NCBI GenBank assembly: GCA_029251405.1
Contig: JAQXDK010000042.1
Coordinates: forward strand, 30,151-94,150
From: Flavobacteriales bacterium
Lineage (GTDB): Bacteria > Bacteroidota > Bacteroidia > Flavobacteriales_D > Parvicellaceae
Length of the DNA: 64,000 nt
Direction: 5' to 3'
The notes below the pieces were generated by a model that saw nothing but the letters and a program-made list of their open reading frames with translations, did no database searches and was not told where the DNA came from. Position 1 is the first letter of the stretch. Each line of letters starts with the position of its first letter. Of this stretch, positions 48,940 to 57,578 are shown one piece after another. The position numbers and the translations under genes were made by a program.

Positions 48940-50586
48940 TTAGTAAACAACCATTATTTCCCCATTTAATTTAACATCTCTTGCTACATTTCGTAGCATA
49001 AAATAGTATTGACCCTCGGGTAATCTTTTACCATACTGGTTATATCCATTCCAACCATTTAAGTAAGGATATTCCTTGTAAACAACAGATCCCCATCTGT
49101 TAAAGATTTTAAGTTCATAATTGTTGTCTATACCATATATAAATAACTCATCGTTTAAGCCGTCACCGTTAGGGCTGAAAATATTAGGAACTATAATCTC
49201 TGAAGATTGAATAACAATTTCTACGCAAGTAGTGTCGTGACAACCAAATGAATTAGCCGCAGATAAACAAATTGTAAATGTTCCTGCATCATTATAAATA
49301 TGGTAAGGTTCGTAGTCGGTACTTGTAGAAGCATCTCCAAACGTCCATAAATTTAATGATGAAGAGTCAATAGAGTTCTGATGAAATGTAACGGTATCTC
49401 CATTTTTATAGAAAAGTGAATCATAAAATATGGTAATGTTGTGGGAATTCGTGTCAATTATCAAAAAATTCATAGTATCACTACAGTTATACATATCAGA
49501 AACTATTAATTGGTAATTTCCAGCAGATAAACTGTCTACATTAATAGAATCTTGAATAAGATTATTCCAGTAAAATTCAATACTGTCCGAGAATGTTATT
49601 ACGGAAAGATTAAGAATTGAGCCGTTTCCTTGTCCACAATCTTCATTTTTTATAAAAATATTAGATGTGTCAATCTGAGGTGCTGCAAATTCCTCGACAA
49701 CAATCTGATTATTTGAAACACAACCCATCCCATCAGTTAACTGAAGATTATAGGTTCCAGAACTTAGGTTTAGTGTATCTAAATTTGCTGAAGCACTGTT
49801 ATTCCATGACCAACTAATTGGAGCAATACCACCAACAATATTCAAACCAGTTATGCTGCCATTTTGTTGTTCACATTTTTCGCTTTCAATCGTTAAATTA
49901 GACGTGTCAATTGTTAAATCAGGCACGTCAATACAAAACTGATGAAAATTACTTGCTCCCCCAGTGGAGGCCGTAAAACCCCAGTAAACCATAGAGTTTC
50001 CATTAAATACATTGTTTATAATATTTCCGGTGTAAGTCAATACAAGTATATTATTATAGTAAACGTTCATTATGTTTGTTGAAGGATCCCAACTAATTCT
50101 TAATGGTTCAGCTGTACAGTTTTCAATTTCTCCTAAATCATATGGACCAGCTATATTATTTGGAGAACTATGAATTACATCTCCATTTAGGTTTATGGAG
50201 ATATGATCGTTGTAGAGATCTCCATGCGCTGTGTTTTGATAAGTGTCAATATACACACCTAAGGAGGGAGCTACTCCTCCAAGTCCCATTTGACCACCCG
50301 AAGAACCAATACTTGTGTTCAAAGGTTGAAGAGCAAAAACCATTCCATCTGCACCTCCCCAGGTGCTGTTGTTACAACCTAGATTAACAGTAAACCCCAT
50401 GTCAAATGGTTGATTCAAGTCTATTAAGTTTACATTCCAAACTGATCCAGCTTTATTACCCATATCTGGAGTTAATTGATAACATTTACAGTCAATAGTA
50501 CTAGCGTCACCATTGAGTTGAAACTGAGATTTGAATTCTAAACTTATAAAACACAAAACAAGCGCTATTGAAATAATTTTCTTAAT
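48940..50586 (-). CDS. T9SS type B (gliding-CTD) protein with lectin, SprB-like and PKD domains; probable ATT start
   Basis: This secreted protein has an L-type lectin-like domain (about residues 30-220; FALQPLNTS and LGVYIDTYQNTAHGDLYNDH), two SprB-like repeats (NGSITGLNI and NGSILNLSV), a PKD domain (TFGDASTSTDYEPYHIYNDA) and a C-terminal type B domain (NIFSPNGDGLNDELFIYGI and the final VYG-type tail GEIMVVY). It probably mediates adhesion. The frame has no ATG at its start: the first usable start is a TTG at 50556, which would cut the signal peptide. An ATT at 50586-50584 gives a full signal peptide (MKKIISIALVLCFISLEFKS) and 548 residues. Confidence 0.85.
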   Translation of the reverse strand: MKKIISIALVLCFISLEFKSQFQLNGDASTIDCKCYQLTPDMGNKAGSVWNVNLIDLNQPFDMGFTVNLGCNNSTWGGADGMVFALQPLNTSIGSSGGQMGLGGVAPSLGVYIDTYQNTAHGDLYNDHISINLNGDVIHSSPNNIAGPYDLGEIENCTAEPLRISWDPSTNIMNVYYNNILVLTYTGNIINNVFNGNSMVYWGFTASTGGASNFHQFCIDVPDLTIDTSNLTIESEKCEQQNGSITGLNIVGGIAPISWSWNNSASANLDTLNLSSGTYNLQLTDGMGCVSNNQIVVEEFAAPQIDTSNIFIKNEDCGQGNGSILNLSVITFSDSIEFYWNNLIQDSINVDSLSAGNYQLIVSDMYNCSDTMNFLIIDTNSHNITIFYDSLFYKNGDTVTFHQNSIDSSSLNLWTFGDASTSTDYEPYHIYNDAGTFTICLSAANSFGCHDTTCVEIVIQSSEIIVPNIFSPNGDGLNDELFIYGIDNNYELKIFNRWGSVVYKEYPYLNGWNGYNQYGKRLPEGQYYFMLRNVARDVKLNGEIMVVY

Positions 50587-50688
50587 GTTAATTTTTATTA
50601 ATTGTTCAAGTAAAAATATAAAAATCTAACGTATGGTATAATTTTAACAGATAGTTTCAGTTTATTAAGTAAATAACATCCAAATTAT

Positions 50689-50696
50689 TAATTTTG
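50689..50696 (+). promoter_or_regulatory. -7 promoter element of dapB (near-leaderless)
   Basis: TAATTTTG matches TAnnTTTG and ends 8 bases before the dapB ATG, so transcription should begin a few bases before or at the start codon. No clear -33 element is seen. Confidence 0.45.
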
Positions 50697-50704
50697 GCAA
50701 GTAG

Positions 50705-51412
50705 ATGAATATAGCTTTAATTGGGTACGGGAAAATGGGAAAGCTTTTAGCTGTTAAAGCGGTAGAAAGAAAACATCATATTTTAAAAATTTTAGATAAT
50801 TCAGACTGGGAAAAAGAAGAACTATTGAATTGCGACGTAGCTATTGATTTTTCAGCTCCTGACTCAGTTCTTAAAAATATACATAAGTCTTTTCAAATGG
50901 GCGTTCCAGTAATTGTGGGAACCACAGGGTGGTATAGAGATATTGAAAAAGTAAAAGCTTGGTGTACTGAGTATGATGGAACTATATTAACTGCTACCAA
51001 TTTTTCATTAGGAGTGAATATTTTTTTTGAAATGAATAAACACCTTTCTAAATTAATGAATCCTCATTCATCATTTACAACTTCTATTAAGGAAACACAT
51101 CATACAGAAAAAAAGGATTCACCGAGTGGAACTGCAATTTCTACTGCAGAAATATTGTTGAATGAGTTAGATAAATACGATAACTGGGAAACATCAGCTT
51201 CAAGAGATGAAAATAAAATAACTATAATTGCAAATAGAGAACCCAACGTTGCTGGAATACATGAGGTTATTTATGAAAGTGATATAGATGTATTAAAATT
51301 CTCACATAAAGCAAAGAATAGAGAAGGATTTGCATCTGGAGCACTAATTGCAGCAGAATTTATTAACGGTAAAAAAGGTTTTTACTCAATGAAAGATTTA
51401 CTAAAGTTTTAA
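50705..51412 (+). CDS. dapB: 4-hydroxy-tetrahydrodipicolinate reductase
   Basis: The lysine/DAP-pathway enzyme reduces hydroxytetrahydrodipicolinate with NAD(P)H. The 235-residue protein has the Rossmann start IALIGYGKMGKLLA, the GTTGWY motif, and ETHHTEKKDSPSGTAIS with catalytic His and Lys, followed by the KAKNREGFASGALIAAEF segment. It supplies diaminopimelate for peptidoglycan. lepB follows after 1 base, and dapA (the preceding step) is at 60838-61728 in another operon. Confidence 0.96.
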   Translation: MNIALIGYGKMGKLLAVKAVERKHHILKILDNSDWEKEELLNCDVAIDFSAPDSVLKNIHKSFQMGVPVIVGTTGWYRDIEKVKAWCTEYDGTILTATNFSLGVNIFFEMNKHLSKLMNPHSSFTTSIKETHHTEKKDSPSGTAISTAEILLNELDKYDNWETSASRDENKITIIANREPNVAGIHEVIYESDIDVLKFSHKAKNREGFASGALIAAEFINGKKGFYSMKDLLKF

Positions 51413-51413
51413 T

Positions 51414-53264
51414 ATGATACCCTACTTACTTTTATTTTTAATGGTTTTAATATACTTTCTTTCATTTTGGAAGATTTTCGAAAAAAATGGTAGAAAAAAA
51501 TGGGAAGGTTTAGTGCCGGTGTATAATATATACGTATGGCTTAAAATAATCAATAAACCGTGGTGGTGGCTGTTCTTCTTTCCCATTCCGTTTGTCAACT
51601 TAATTGTAGCTATTGGATGTAACGTTGAGACAGCGAGATTATTTGGGAAATATACTGTAAAAGATAGCCTTTTAATGATTTTATTTCCCTGGTATTACAT
51701 TCCATATTTAGCTTTTGATAAAAGTAACACGGTTGTGAAACCAACAGACTGGACTAATAACAAAGACAGAGAAGAGAGAAAATGGCACGACCAAATAACA
51801 CTTTTCTTTATAGCACCTATTGTAGGACATGCTTTATATATAGTTTCTAGACTATTCGGTTCCAAGGATAAACCTAATAAAAAAACAATGGCTGCAGACT
51901 GGACCAATGCTCTAGGATTTGCTATTGTTGCTGCTTCAATTATTAGGTCCCTATTTTTTGAAGCATTTACTATTCCCACTGGATCGATGGAGAAAACAAT
52001 GAGAATAGGAGACTATCTGTTTGTTAATAAAATAAAGTATGGTGCAAAACTTCCTCAAACTCCAATATCCATCCCGTTTGTTCATAACAGGATACCCCTA
52101 ACATTTATCCCGTCATATGTTGACTGGTTTAGTTCAGACTACAGAAGGTTACTTGGATACGGTGAAATAAAGAGAGGTGATATAATGGTATTCAACTGGC
52201 CTGTGGGCGATTCAGTAATTGTTCACGAAGGAGTAATAGCTCATGATTATTACGCCATTTTGAGAAATCAGGCATTTATTAATTGCGTTAGAGATCTTAA
52301 GGCGTTTGACAATAACGGAATAAATTTGTCAGCGGAACGATATGAAAAATTAGAATCAAAATATTTAAACGCAGCTAGAAAAAAACTTATAAGTGGAGGA
52401 GGGTTAACTCAATCTCCAGTCGGACCTATTGATAAAACAGGTGGGATAGCAACATTACCAATTGATAAAAAAGAAAATTATATAAAAAGATGTGTTGCTG
52501 TAGGGGGAGATACCTTAGAAATTGTAAATAACTTACTCCTAATAAATGGTAAAGCTGAAAAACAAAAAGATGAAGTCATATTCAACTATAATTTTTACTT
52601 TAAACCTGGATCCTATATACCTCAAGACAAAATATTAGAGGATTTTGAAATTTACAATGATCAACATACTAGATTTAATATTGAAAACAAATATGTTTCT
52701 GAAATTGACACTTCCTTTAAAGATTCAATGGTATACACCAAAAAACTAGTTGCTTTTAGTAAAGAACAAATAACATGTTCTCCAAAAACAGCAAAAATGC
52801 TAACTAGATACTCAGGTCTTGATAGTATGGGGCAAGATATTCACCCTAGAGGTTTTGATTATTCTATTTATGGTCAATATTATCCTTACTTCCCGAATCA
52901 TCCTGATTTTAATTGGTCAAGAGATAATTACGGTCCTTTAATTGTTCCAAAGAAGGGGTGGAGCGTTTCTTTAAATGACTCAACTTGGACACTCTATAAA
53001 AGGGTTATTGAAGTTTATGAAGGAAATGACATTGAAATAAGCGTTGCAGGAGATTTTTTAATCAATAATAAAATTGAAAACCAATATACATTTAAGCAAA
53101 ATTACTACTGGCTAATGGGAGACAATAGACACGGTTCTGCTGACTCAAGATGTTGGGGTTTTGTCCCAGAAGACCATGTGGTTGGTACAGCCTCATTTGT
53201 TTGGTTTTCTAAACATCCTGAAACAGGAATAAGGTGGAGTAGAATTTTTTCAACTGTTCATTAA
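51414..53264 (+). CDS. lepB: Signal peptidase I with N-terminal DUF5684-like region and large insertion
   Basis: The membrane protease removes signal peptides from exported proteins. The 616 residues are far more than the ~200-330 of most LepB proteins. The N-terminal ~110 residues resemble DUF5684 (GLVPVYNIYVWLKIINKPWW). The catalytic PTGSM motif has Ser191 and the general base Lys358 lies in YIKRCVAVGGD; the two are 167 residues apart (about 55 in E. coli), showing a large insertion between boxes B and D. Box E is present (LMGDNRHGSADSR). It is 1 base after dapB and followed immediately by wbqC-like. Confidence 0.93.
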   Translation: MIPYLLLFLMVLIYFLSFWKIFEKNGRKKWEGLVPVYNIYVWLKIINKPWWWLFFFPIPFVNLIVAIGCNVETARLFGKYTVKDSLLMILFPWYYIPYLAFDKSNTVVKPTDWTNNKDREERKWHDQITLFFIAPIVGHALYIVSRLFGSKDKPNKKTMAADWTNALGFAIVAASIIRSLFFEAFTIPTGSMEKTMRIGDYLFVNKIKYGAKLPQTPISIPFVHNRIPLTFIPSYVDWFSSDYRRLLGYGEIKRGDIMVFNWPVGDSVIVHEGVIAHDYYAILRNQAFINCVRDLKAFDNNGINLSAERYEKLESKYLNAARKKLISGGGLTQSPVGPIDKTGGIATLPIDKKENYIKRCVAVGGDTLEIVNNLLLINGKAEKQKDEVIFNYNFYFKPGSYIPQDKILEDFEIYNDQHTRFNIENKYVSEIDTSFKDSMVYTKKLVAFSKEQITCSPKTAKMLTRYSGLDSMGQDIHPRGFDYSIYGQYYPYFPNHPDFNWSRDNYGPLIVPKKGWSVSLNDSTWTLYKRVIEVYEGNDIEISVAGDFLINNKIENQYTFKQNYYWLMGDNRHGSADSRCWGFVPEDHVVGTASFVWFSKHPETGIRWSRIFSTVH

Positions 53265-53873
53265 ATGGTATCAGTATTTAGTTCTTTTTACGCAGGGAAT
53301 TTAATGTATTACAGTTCCTTATTAAAGGCTGAAAATTCAACTATAGATTTACTGGAAAATTTTAATAAACAATCTTACAGAAATAGATGTGTTATTGCAA
53401 GCCCAAATGGTTCGTTAGGTTTAGTAATACCCGTAATTCGAAAATCTAAAAATAGGCTTAAAGATGTCAAAATAGATGCTTCTCAGAATTGGAAGAAAGT
53501 TCATTGGAAATCTTTGGAAAGTGCATATAGATCATCCCCATACTTTGAATTTTATGAGGATAGTTTCCGTTCGATATATTTAGACAGTAACTGTGACTTT
53601 TTATTTGAATTCAATCAACTAATACATGAAAATATATTAAAAATATTGAAAACAAATCATCAAATTACGCACTCGAAATCTTATGTGGAAGATGTAAATA
53701 GAATTCAGGACTTCCGCTTGCTAATTCATCCTAAAAAGAGCTATCCTGAGTATATTGATGATTTAAAGTACGATCAGGTTTTTCAAGAAAAAAATAATTT
53801 CATTCCCAATTTAAGCATTTTAGATCTGATTTTTAACGAGGGACCTAGGGCGAGACAATTGCTTGGCTTGTAG
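53265..53873 (+). CDS. WbqC-like family protein
   Basis: The 202-residue cytoplasmic protein matches the WbqC family: SSFYAGNLMYYSSLL near the start, NRCVIASPNGSLGLVIPV, and HWKSLESAYRSSPYFEFYED. The WbqC family is associated with sugar-nucleotide or O-antigen biosynthesis, and its proposed activity resembles an acyl- or sugar-modifying enzyme with a conserved Cys/His pair, but it is poorly characterised. It directly follows lepB with no gap. Its stop overlaps the convergent serine hydrolase gene by 29 bases. Confidence 0.85.
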   Translation: MVSVFSSFYAGNLMYYSSLLKAENSTIDLLENFNKQSYRNRCVIASPNGSLGLVIPVIRKSKNRLKDVKIDASQNWKKVHWKSLESAYRSSPYFEFYEDSFRSIYLDSNCDFLFEFNQLIHENILKILKTNHQITHSKSYVEDVNRIQDFRLLIHPKKSYPEYIDDLKYDQVFQEKNNFIPNLSILDLIFNEGPRARQLLGL

Positions 53874-55662
53874 AAAAATCACAAGCATTTGTTATTACAT
53901 TCATGATTTCGGTTCTAATATTCATATTTATTAATTTATGATTTTCTGCATTTGGATAGACTCTATTTGATAGAAAAACATAAAGGATACCACTTTCAGG
54001 ATCTGCCCAAGTTAAGTCACCAGTAAAACCAGAATGTCCGAAACTTTTGACCGATGCGCATTCAAAACAGGTAGGTCCACCAGCCCCGTCTCTTACAGGT
54101 TTATCGAATGCAATTCCTCTTCTGTTGTTATTTGATTCATAATAGGGTGAAGAGGTATACTTTTCAATTACATCTGAATGAATTAAAGTATCTCCACCAT
54201 AAGTACCTTTATTTAAATACATCTGCATCACTGCTGCCAAATCATTAGCATTAGAAAATAATCCTGCATGTCCTCCAACGCCTCCCAGCAAAGCTGCACC
54301 TTGGTCGTGAACATGGCCATGTATTAATTGATGCCTAAAAAAAGTATCATTTTCTGTAGGTGTAATTCTTGATAAATCCCATTTTTCTAAAGGGTGGTAA
54401 CCAATATTTTCTAGCCCCATAGTTTTGTATATATTTTCAGCAACCAAGTTTTGATTTTCACCTGTGATCCTTTTTATAATTTCATTAATAAAATAATAGC
54501 CAATATCGCTATATCGATATTTTTTATTTTTTTCTACGTTAGTAGCTAGGATTTTATTAAAAATAGAGTCTCTGTAAGAACTGAGCATATAAAGGTCTTC
54601 GGCAACTAAATTTTGGTGAATTGAAGAAGGTAGCTTGCTGTATAGTTCATAAGATGGTCTTCCATCAATTAAAGTTTGGATATAAAATGGAATCCAAGAA
54701 GCTAAACCAGCTTGATGTGTTAAAACATCTTTAATTACTAAATCTTTGTATTCTGTAGAATCTAAAAAATTGGGTAAATAGTAACCTAAAGTAGAATCTA
54801 CACTAAAATTATTTTTACTTTCTTGTTTCATTAAAATTAGCGCAGAACTTGCAATTTTTGTAATGGAAGCTAAATCATAAATATCGTTATTATCTACTTT
54901 TTTAGAAAGACTGTCGTAGGTGTGTTTACCAAAAGATTTTTGATAAAATACATTTCCATTTTTTGCTGCTAATATCTGACATCCAGGCATGGCTTTATTA
55001 TTGATTCCTTCATTTGCAATAGAATCAATTTTATACAGCATGTCAATCTTTACACCAATATCTTTAGGATTCACATAAGACAGTCTTATTTTTCCTGACT
55101 TTAATCCACTTCCTTTTAAATATTTACTGGTAATACTCTTTTTTAAAACATTGTTGCAAGAAAGTCCTCCGAATATAATTTGAGCCGAATATTTTAAAGC
55201 ATCATTTTTGAAATGTGGACTATATAAAATACTTTCACAACTTTTATCCAATAAGTCTTCGAATGGAATGTTAGCAACTCCAACCAGGTTTAAAATAACT
55301 TTATTTTGTTTGCTCATATTTTCAATCATATTTGCTATGACTTCATGAACTGTATCTGTATTAACAATAATTAAATTATAATCTTTTAACTCTTTAAGCA
55401 TTTCTTTCACTATACGTTGAGAAGAAAAAGTATTGAAATGAAAATGTTGTGAGCTTGTATAATTGTCGCATATTTTTTCTAGTGTATTTGAACTATTAGC
55501 TGCCAAATTTAAACTTGCAATTTTAAGGTGATTTAAATTTTGTAGCGGTATTAAATTATTGTTGTTTTTTAATAGAACACTCGAATGCAACGATATGGAA
55601 TCGTTTGCTAAACAAAATAAACTAATTGTAAAAGAAAGTACTAGAATTATGTATTTATTCAT
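53845..55662 (-). CDS. Class C beta-lactamase-like serine hydrolase with N-terminal GH3 C-domain remnant
   Basis: The 605-residue protein has a signal peptide (IILVLSFTISLFCLA). Residues ~24-210 resemble only the C-terminal domain of family 3 glycosidases (SLHSSVLLKNNNNLIPL at its start), the domain that follows the catalytic barrel in Bacteroidota NagZ-like proteins fused to serine hydrolases. Here the barrel itself is absent. The serine hydrolase domain (about 215-590) is intact: S266-I-T-K269, a YSDIGY motif and a GHSGFTG triad near the C-terminus. Probably acts on peptidoglycan-type substrates in the periplasm; activity of the glycosidase part is not expected. Confidence 0.88.
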   Translation of the reverse strand: MNKYIILVLSFTISLFCLANDSISLHSSVLLKNNNNLIPLQNLNHLKIASLNLAANSSNTLEKICDNYTSSQHFHFNTFSSQRIVKEMLKELKDYNLIIVNTDTVHEVIANMIENMSKQNKVILNLVGVANIPFEDLLDKSCESILYSPHFKNDALKYSAQIIFGGLSCNNVLKKSITSKYLKGSGLKSGKIRLSYVNPKDIGVKIDMLYKIDSIANEGINNKAMPGCQILAAKNGNVFYQKSFGKHTYDSLSKKVDNNDIYDLASITKIASSALILMKQESKNNFSVDSTLGYYLPNFLDSTEYKDLVIKDVLTHQAGLASWIPFYIQTLIDGRPSYELYSKLPSSIHQNLVAEDLYMLSSYRDSIFNKILATNVEKNKKYRYSDIGYYFINEIIKRITGENQNLVAENIYKTMGLENIGYHPLEKWDLSRITPTENDTFFRHQLIHGHVHDQGAALLGGVGGHAGLFSNANDLAAVMQMYLNKGTYGGDTLIHSDVIEKYTSSPYYESNNNRRGIAFDKPVRDGAGGPTCFECASVKSFGHSGFTGDLTWADPESGILYVFLSNRVYPNAENHKLINMNIRTEIMNVITNACDFSTSQAIVSP

Positions 55663-55785
55663 ATTTGTAAAGGCAAATCAATTTTATTTATTCAATATTA
55701 ATTTTATTTTCGTTAGTAAATGATTTTATATTTAAACTTTAGGAAAAATAAAATGTTAATAAATCAAGTTTAAAATTTTAAAAAT

Positions 55786-56163
55786 ATGTCTATTGACTTA
55801 CAAGGAACAGATTTAAATAAATTTATATTGGTTGGAGATAAAATATTAATTAAACCTAAAACATCCTCTAACAAAACAAGATCTGGTCTGTTTCTTCCCC
55901 CTGGTGTACAAGAAAATGAAAAGATTCACAGCGGATACGTTACCAAAGTTGGGCCAGGATATCCAATACCTGGGAATACTGATGATGAACCTTGGATGGG
56001 AAATGAAAACTTAAAATATATTCCACTCCAGCCAAAGGAGGGAGATTTAGCTATTTATCTGCAGAAAAGTGGATTTGAAATTCAATACAACAGAGAAAAA
56101 TACATCATAATATCGCATTCTTCGGTACTAATGCTTATTAGAGACGAAACTCTATTTAATTAG
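55786..56163 (+). CDS. GroES-family co-chaperone-like protein
   Basis: The 125-residue protein has the GroES (Cpn10) fold signature: FILVGDKILIKPKTSSNKTRSGLFLPP and SGYVTKVGPGYP, then DLAIYLQKSGFEIQYNREKYIIISHSSVLMLI. It is longer than canonical GroES (~95), with an inserted loop of about 25 residues between the two motifs (TDDEPWMGNENLKY). No groEL lies nearby. It is likely a Bacteroidota paralogue of uncertain partner. The stop overlaps the convergent alpha-oxoamine synthase stop by 4 bases. Confidence 0.85.
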   Translation: MSIDLQGTDLNKFILVGDKILIKPKTSSNKTRSGLFLPPGVQENEKIHSGYVTKVGPGYPIPGNTDDEPWMGNENLKYIPLQPKEGDLAIYLQKSGFEIQYNREKYIIISHSSVLMLIRDETLFN

Positions 56164-57413
56164 GAGTTTGTATCTAAAACTTTATCAGAATGATATTCTC
56201 CAGCATCTAGTTTAGTTTTTACTTTATTAAAAATCTTAATCGTGTAATCAACATCTTCCAAACTATGAGATGCTGTTGGAATAAGTCTAAGTAAAATTAC
56301 ATCTTTAGGCACAACAGGATATACTACAATTGAACAAAATAAATTGTGATTTTCTCTAAGGTCAAATGTTAAATTAGTGGCCTCACCTAGCGTACCACTT
56401 AACATAACTGGAGTTACGCATGAGTTGGTATCTCCTAAGTTGAAACCTGAATTTTTTAATCCAGATTGAAGAGCATTGGTGATTTCCCAAAGTTTATCTT
56501 TTTGTTCACTAGCTTTCAACAGCTCTAATCTTTTTAAACCACCAATTACTAAAGGCATAGGTAAAGATTTAGCAAATATTTGAGATCTCATATTGTAAGC
56601 TAAATAATTAACAACATCATCTGTACTGCAAACAAATGCCCCAATACTAGCCATTGATTTTGCAAAAGTTCCGAACAATACGTCTATTTCGTCTTGGACA
56701 CCCTGAATTTCTCCTGCTCCCTGTCCTTTTTCACCCAGAGTTCCAAACCCATGAGCGTCGTCTACAAATAATCTAAAATTATATTTACCTGACTTACGAT
56801 ATTCAATAATTTCTTTGAGCTTTCCTTGGTCTCCACTCATCCCAAAAACACCTTCAGTAACTACTAAAATACCTCCACCAGTTTGTTGAGCAATTTTAGT
56901 AGCGACATTCATTTGCTTTTCAAAGCTGCTCATGTCATTATGCAGAAATACTTTTCTTTTTCCTTGGTGAAGTCTAACTCCATCAACCATGCATGCGTGA
57001 GATTCACTATCGTACACAATTACATCATTTCTATCAACTAGGGCTTCAATTGTAGACATACAACCTTGGTATCCAAAATTTAATAGATAACAGGATTCCT
57101 TATCCATGAATTCTGCTAATTCATTTTCAAGTTGCTCATGCTCATTAGTATGACCCGACATCATTCGAGCACCCATTGGGTATCCCATTCCCCATTTTTT
57201 AGAAGCATCTGCGTCAGATTTACGAACTTCTGGGTGGTTGGATAACCCCAAATAGTTATTAATACTCCAAGTAAGAACTTCCTTACCTTTAAAACGCATT
57301 CTAGGTGCGATTTCCCCTTCTAATTTAGGGAACGTAAAATAGCCATGAGATTCTTTCGCATGTTGCCCTAATGGACCTCTATTATTTTTGATTTTATCAA
57401 AAATGTCTTTCAT
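56160..57413 (-). CDS. spt: Alpha-oxoamine synthase, probable serine palmitoyltransferase for sphingolipids
   Basis: The 417-residue PLP enzyme belongs to the alpha-oxoamine synthase family. Seen: RFKGKEVLTWSINNYLGLS, MGARMMSGHTNEHEQLENEL, VTEGVFGMSGDQGKL, FVDDAHGFGTLGEKGQG and GTFAKSMASIGAF with the PLP lysine. These fit the Bacteroidota group of serine palmitoyltransferases that start sphingolipid synthesis, rather than KBL or BioF, but the last step of this choice is by overall resemblance. It is divergent from bamD and convergent with the GroES-like gene. Confidence 0.85.
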   Translation of the reverse strand: MKDIFDKIKNNRGPLGQHAKESHGYFTFPKLEGEIAPRMRFKGKEVLTWSINNYLGLSNHPEVRKSDADASKKWGMGYPMGARMMSGHTNEHEQLENELAEFMDKESCYLLNFGYQGCMSTIEALVDRNDVIVYDSESHACMVDGVRLHQGKRKVFLHNDMSSFEKQMNVATKIAQQTGGGILVVTEGVFGMSGDQGKLKEIIEYRKSGKYNFRLFVDDAHGFGTLGEKGQGAGEIQGVQDEIDVLFGTFAKSMASIGAFVCSTDDVVNYLAYNMRSQIFAKSLPMPLVIGGLKRLELLKASEQKDKLWEITNALQSGLKNSGFNLGDTNSCVTPVMLSGTLGEATNLTFDLRENHNLFCSIVVYPVVPKDVILLRLIPTASHSLEDVDYTIKIFNKVKTKLDAGEYHSDKVLDTNS

Positions 57414-57440
57414 AAAAAATGAATTTATTTAATTAAAGTT

Positions 57441-57448
57441 CAAAATTA
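57441..57448 (-). promoter_or_regulatory. -7 element for the alpha-oxoamine synthase gene
   Basis: Read on the minus strand, 57448-57441 is TAATTTTG, matching the Bacteroidota -7 consensus, about 27 bases upstream of the minus-strand ATG at 57413. No convincing -33 element is seen. Confidence 0.45.
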
Positions 57449-57547
57449 TAACACTTTGATTGGTATAAAAGCTTTTGTTTTACTTTTATTAACATATCTA
57501 TTCACATTGTTTGTTGATAATTTAGAGCAATACATAGTATATAATTT

Positions 57548-57555
57548 TATATTTG
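57548..57555 (+). promoter_or_regulatory. -7 element for the bamD operon
   Basis: TATATTTG matches TAnnTTTG and ends 23 bases before the bamD ATG at 57579. A -33 element at the right spacing is not evident. Confidence 0.5.
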
Positions 57556-57578
57556 CATCCAAAAATTAGTTGTCTTCA

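Noticed and set aside
50103..50387. Plus-strand open frame of 94 codons within the lectin gene
   Set aside because: It lies opposite a clear T9SS protein and has low-complexity composition.
57570..57578. TTG start for bamD
   Set aside because: The ATG at 57579 gives a normal lipoprotein signal.
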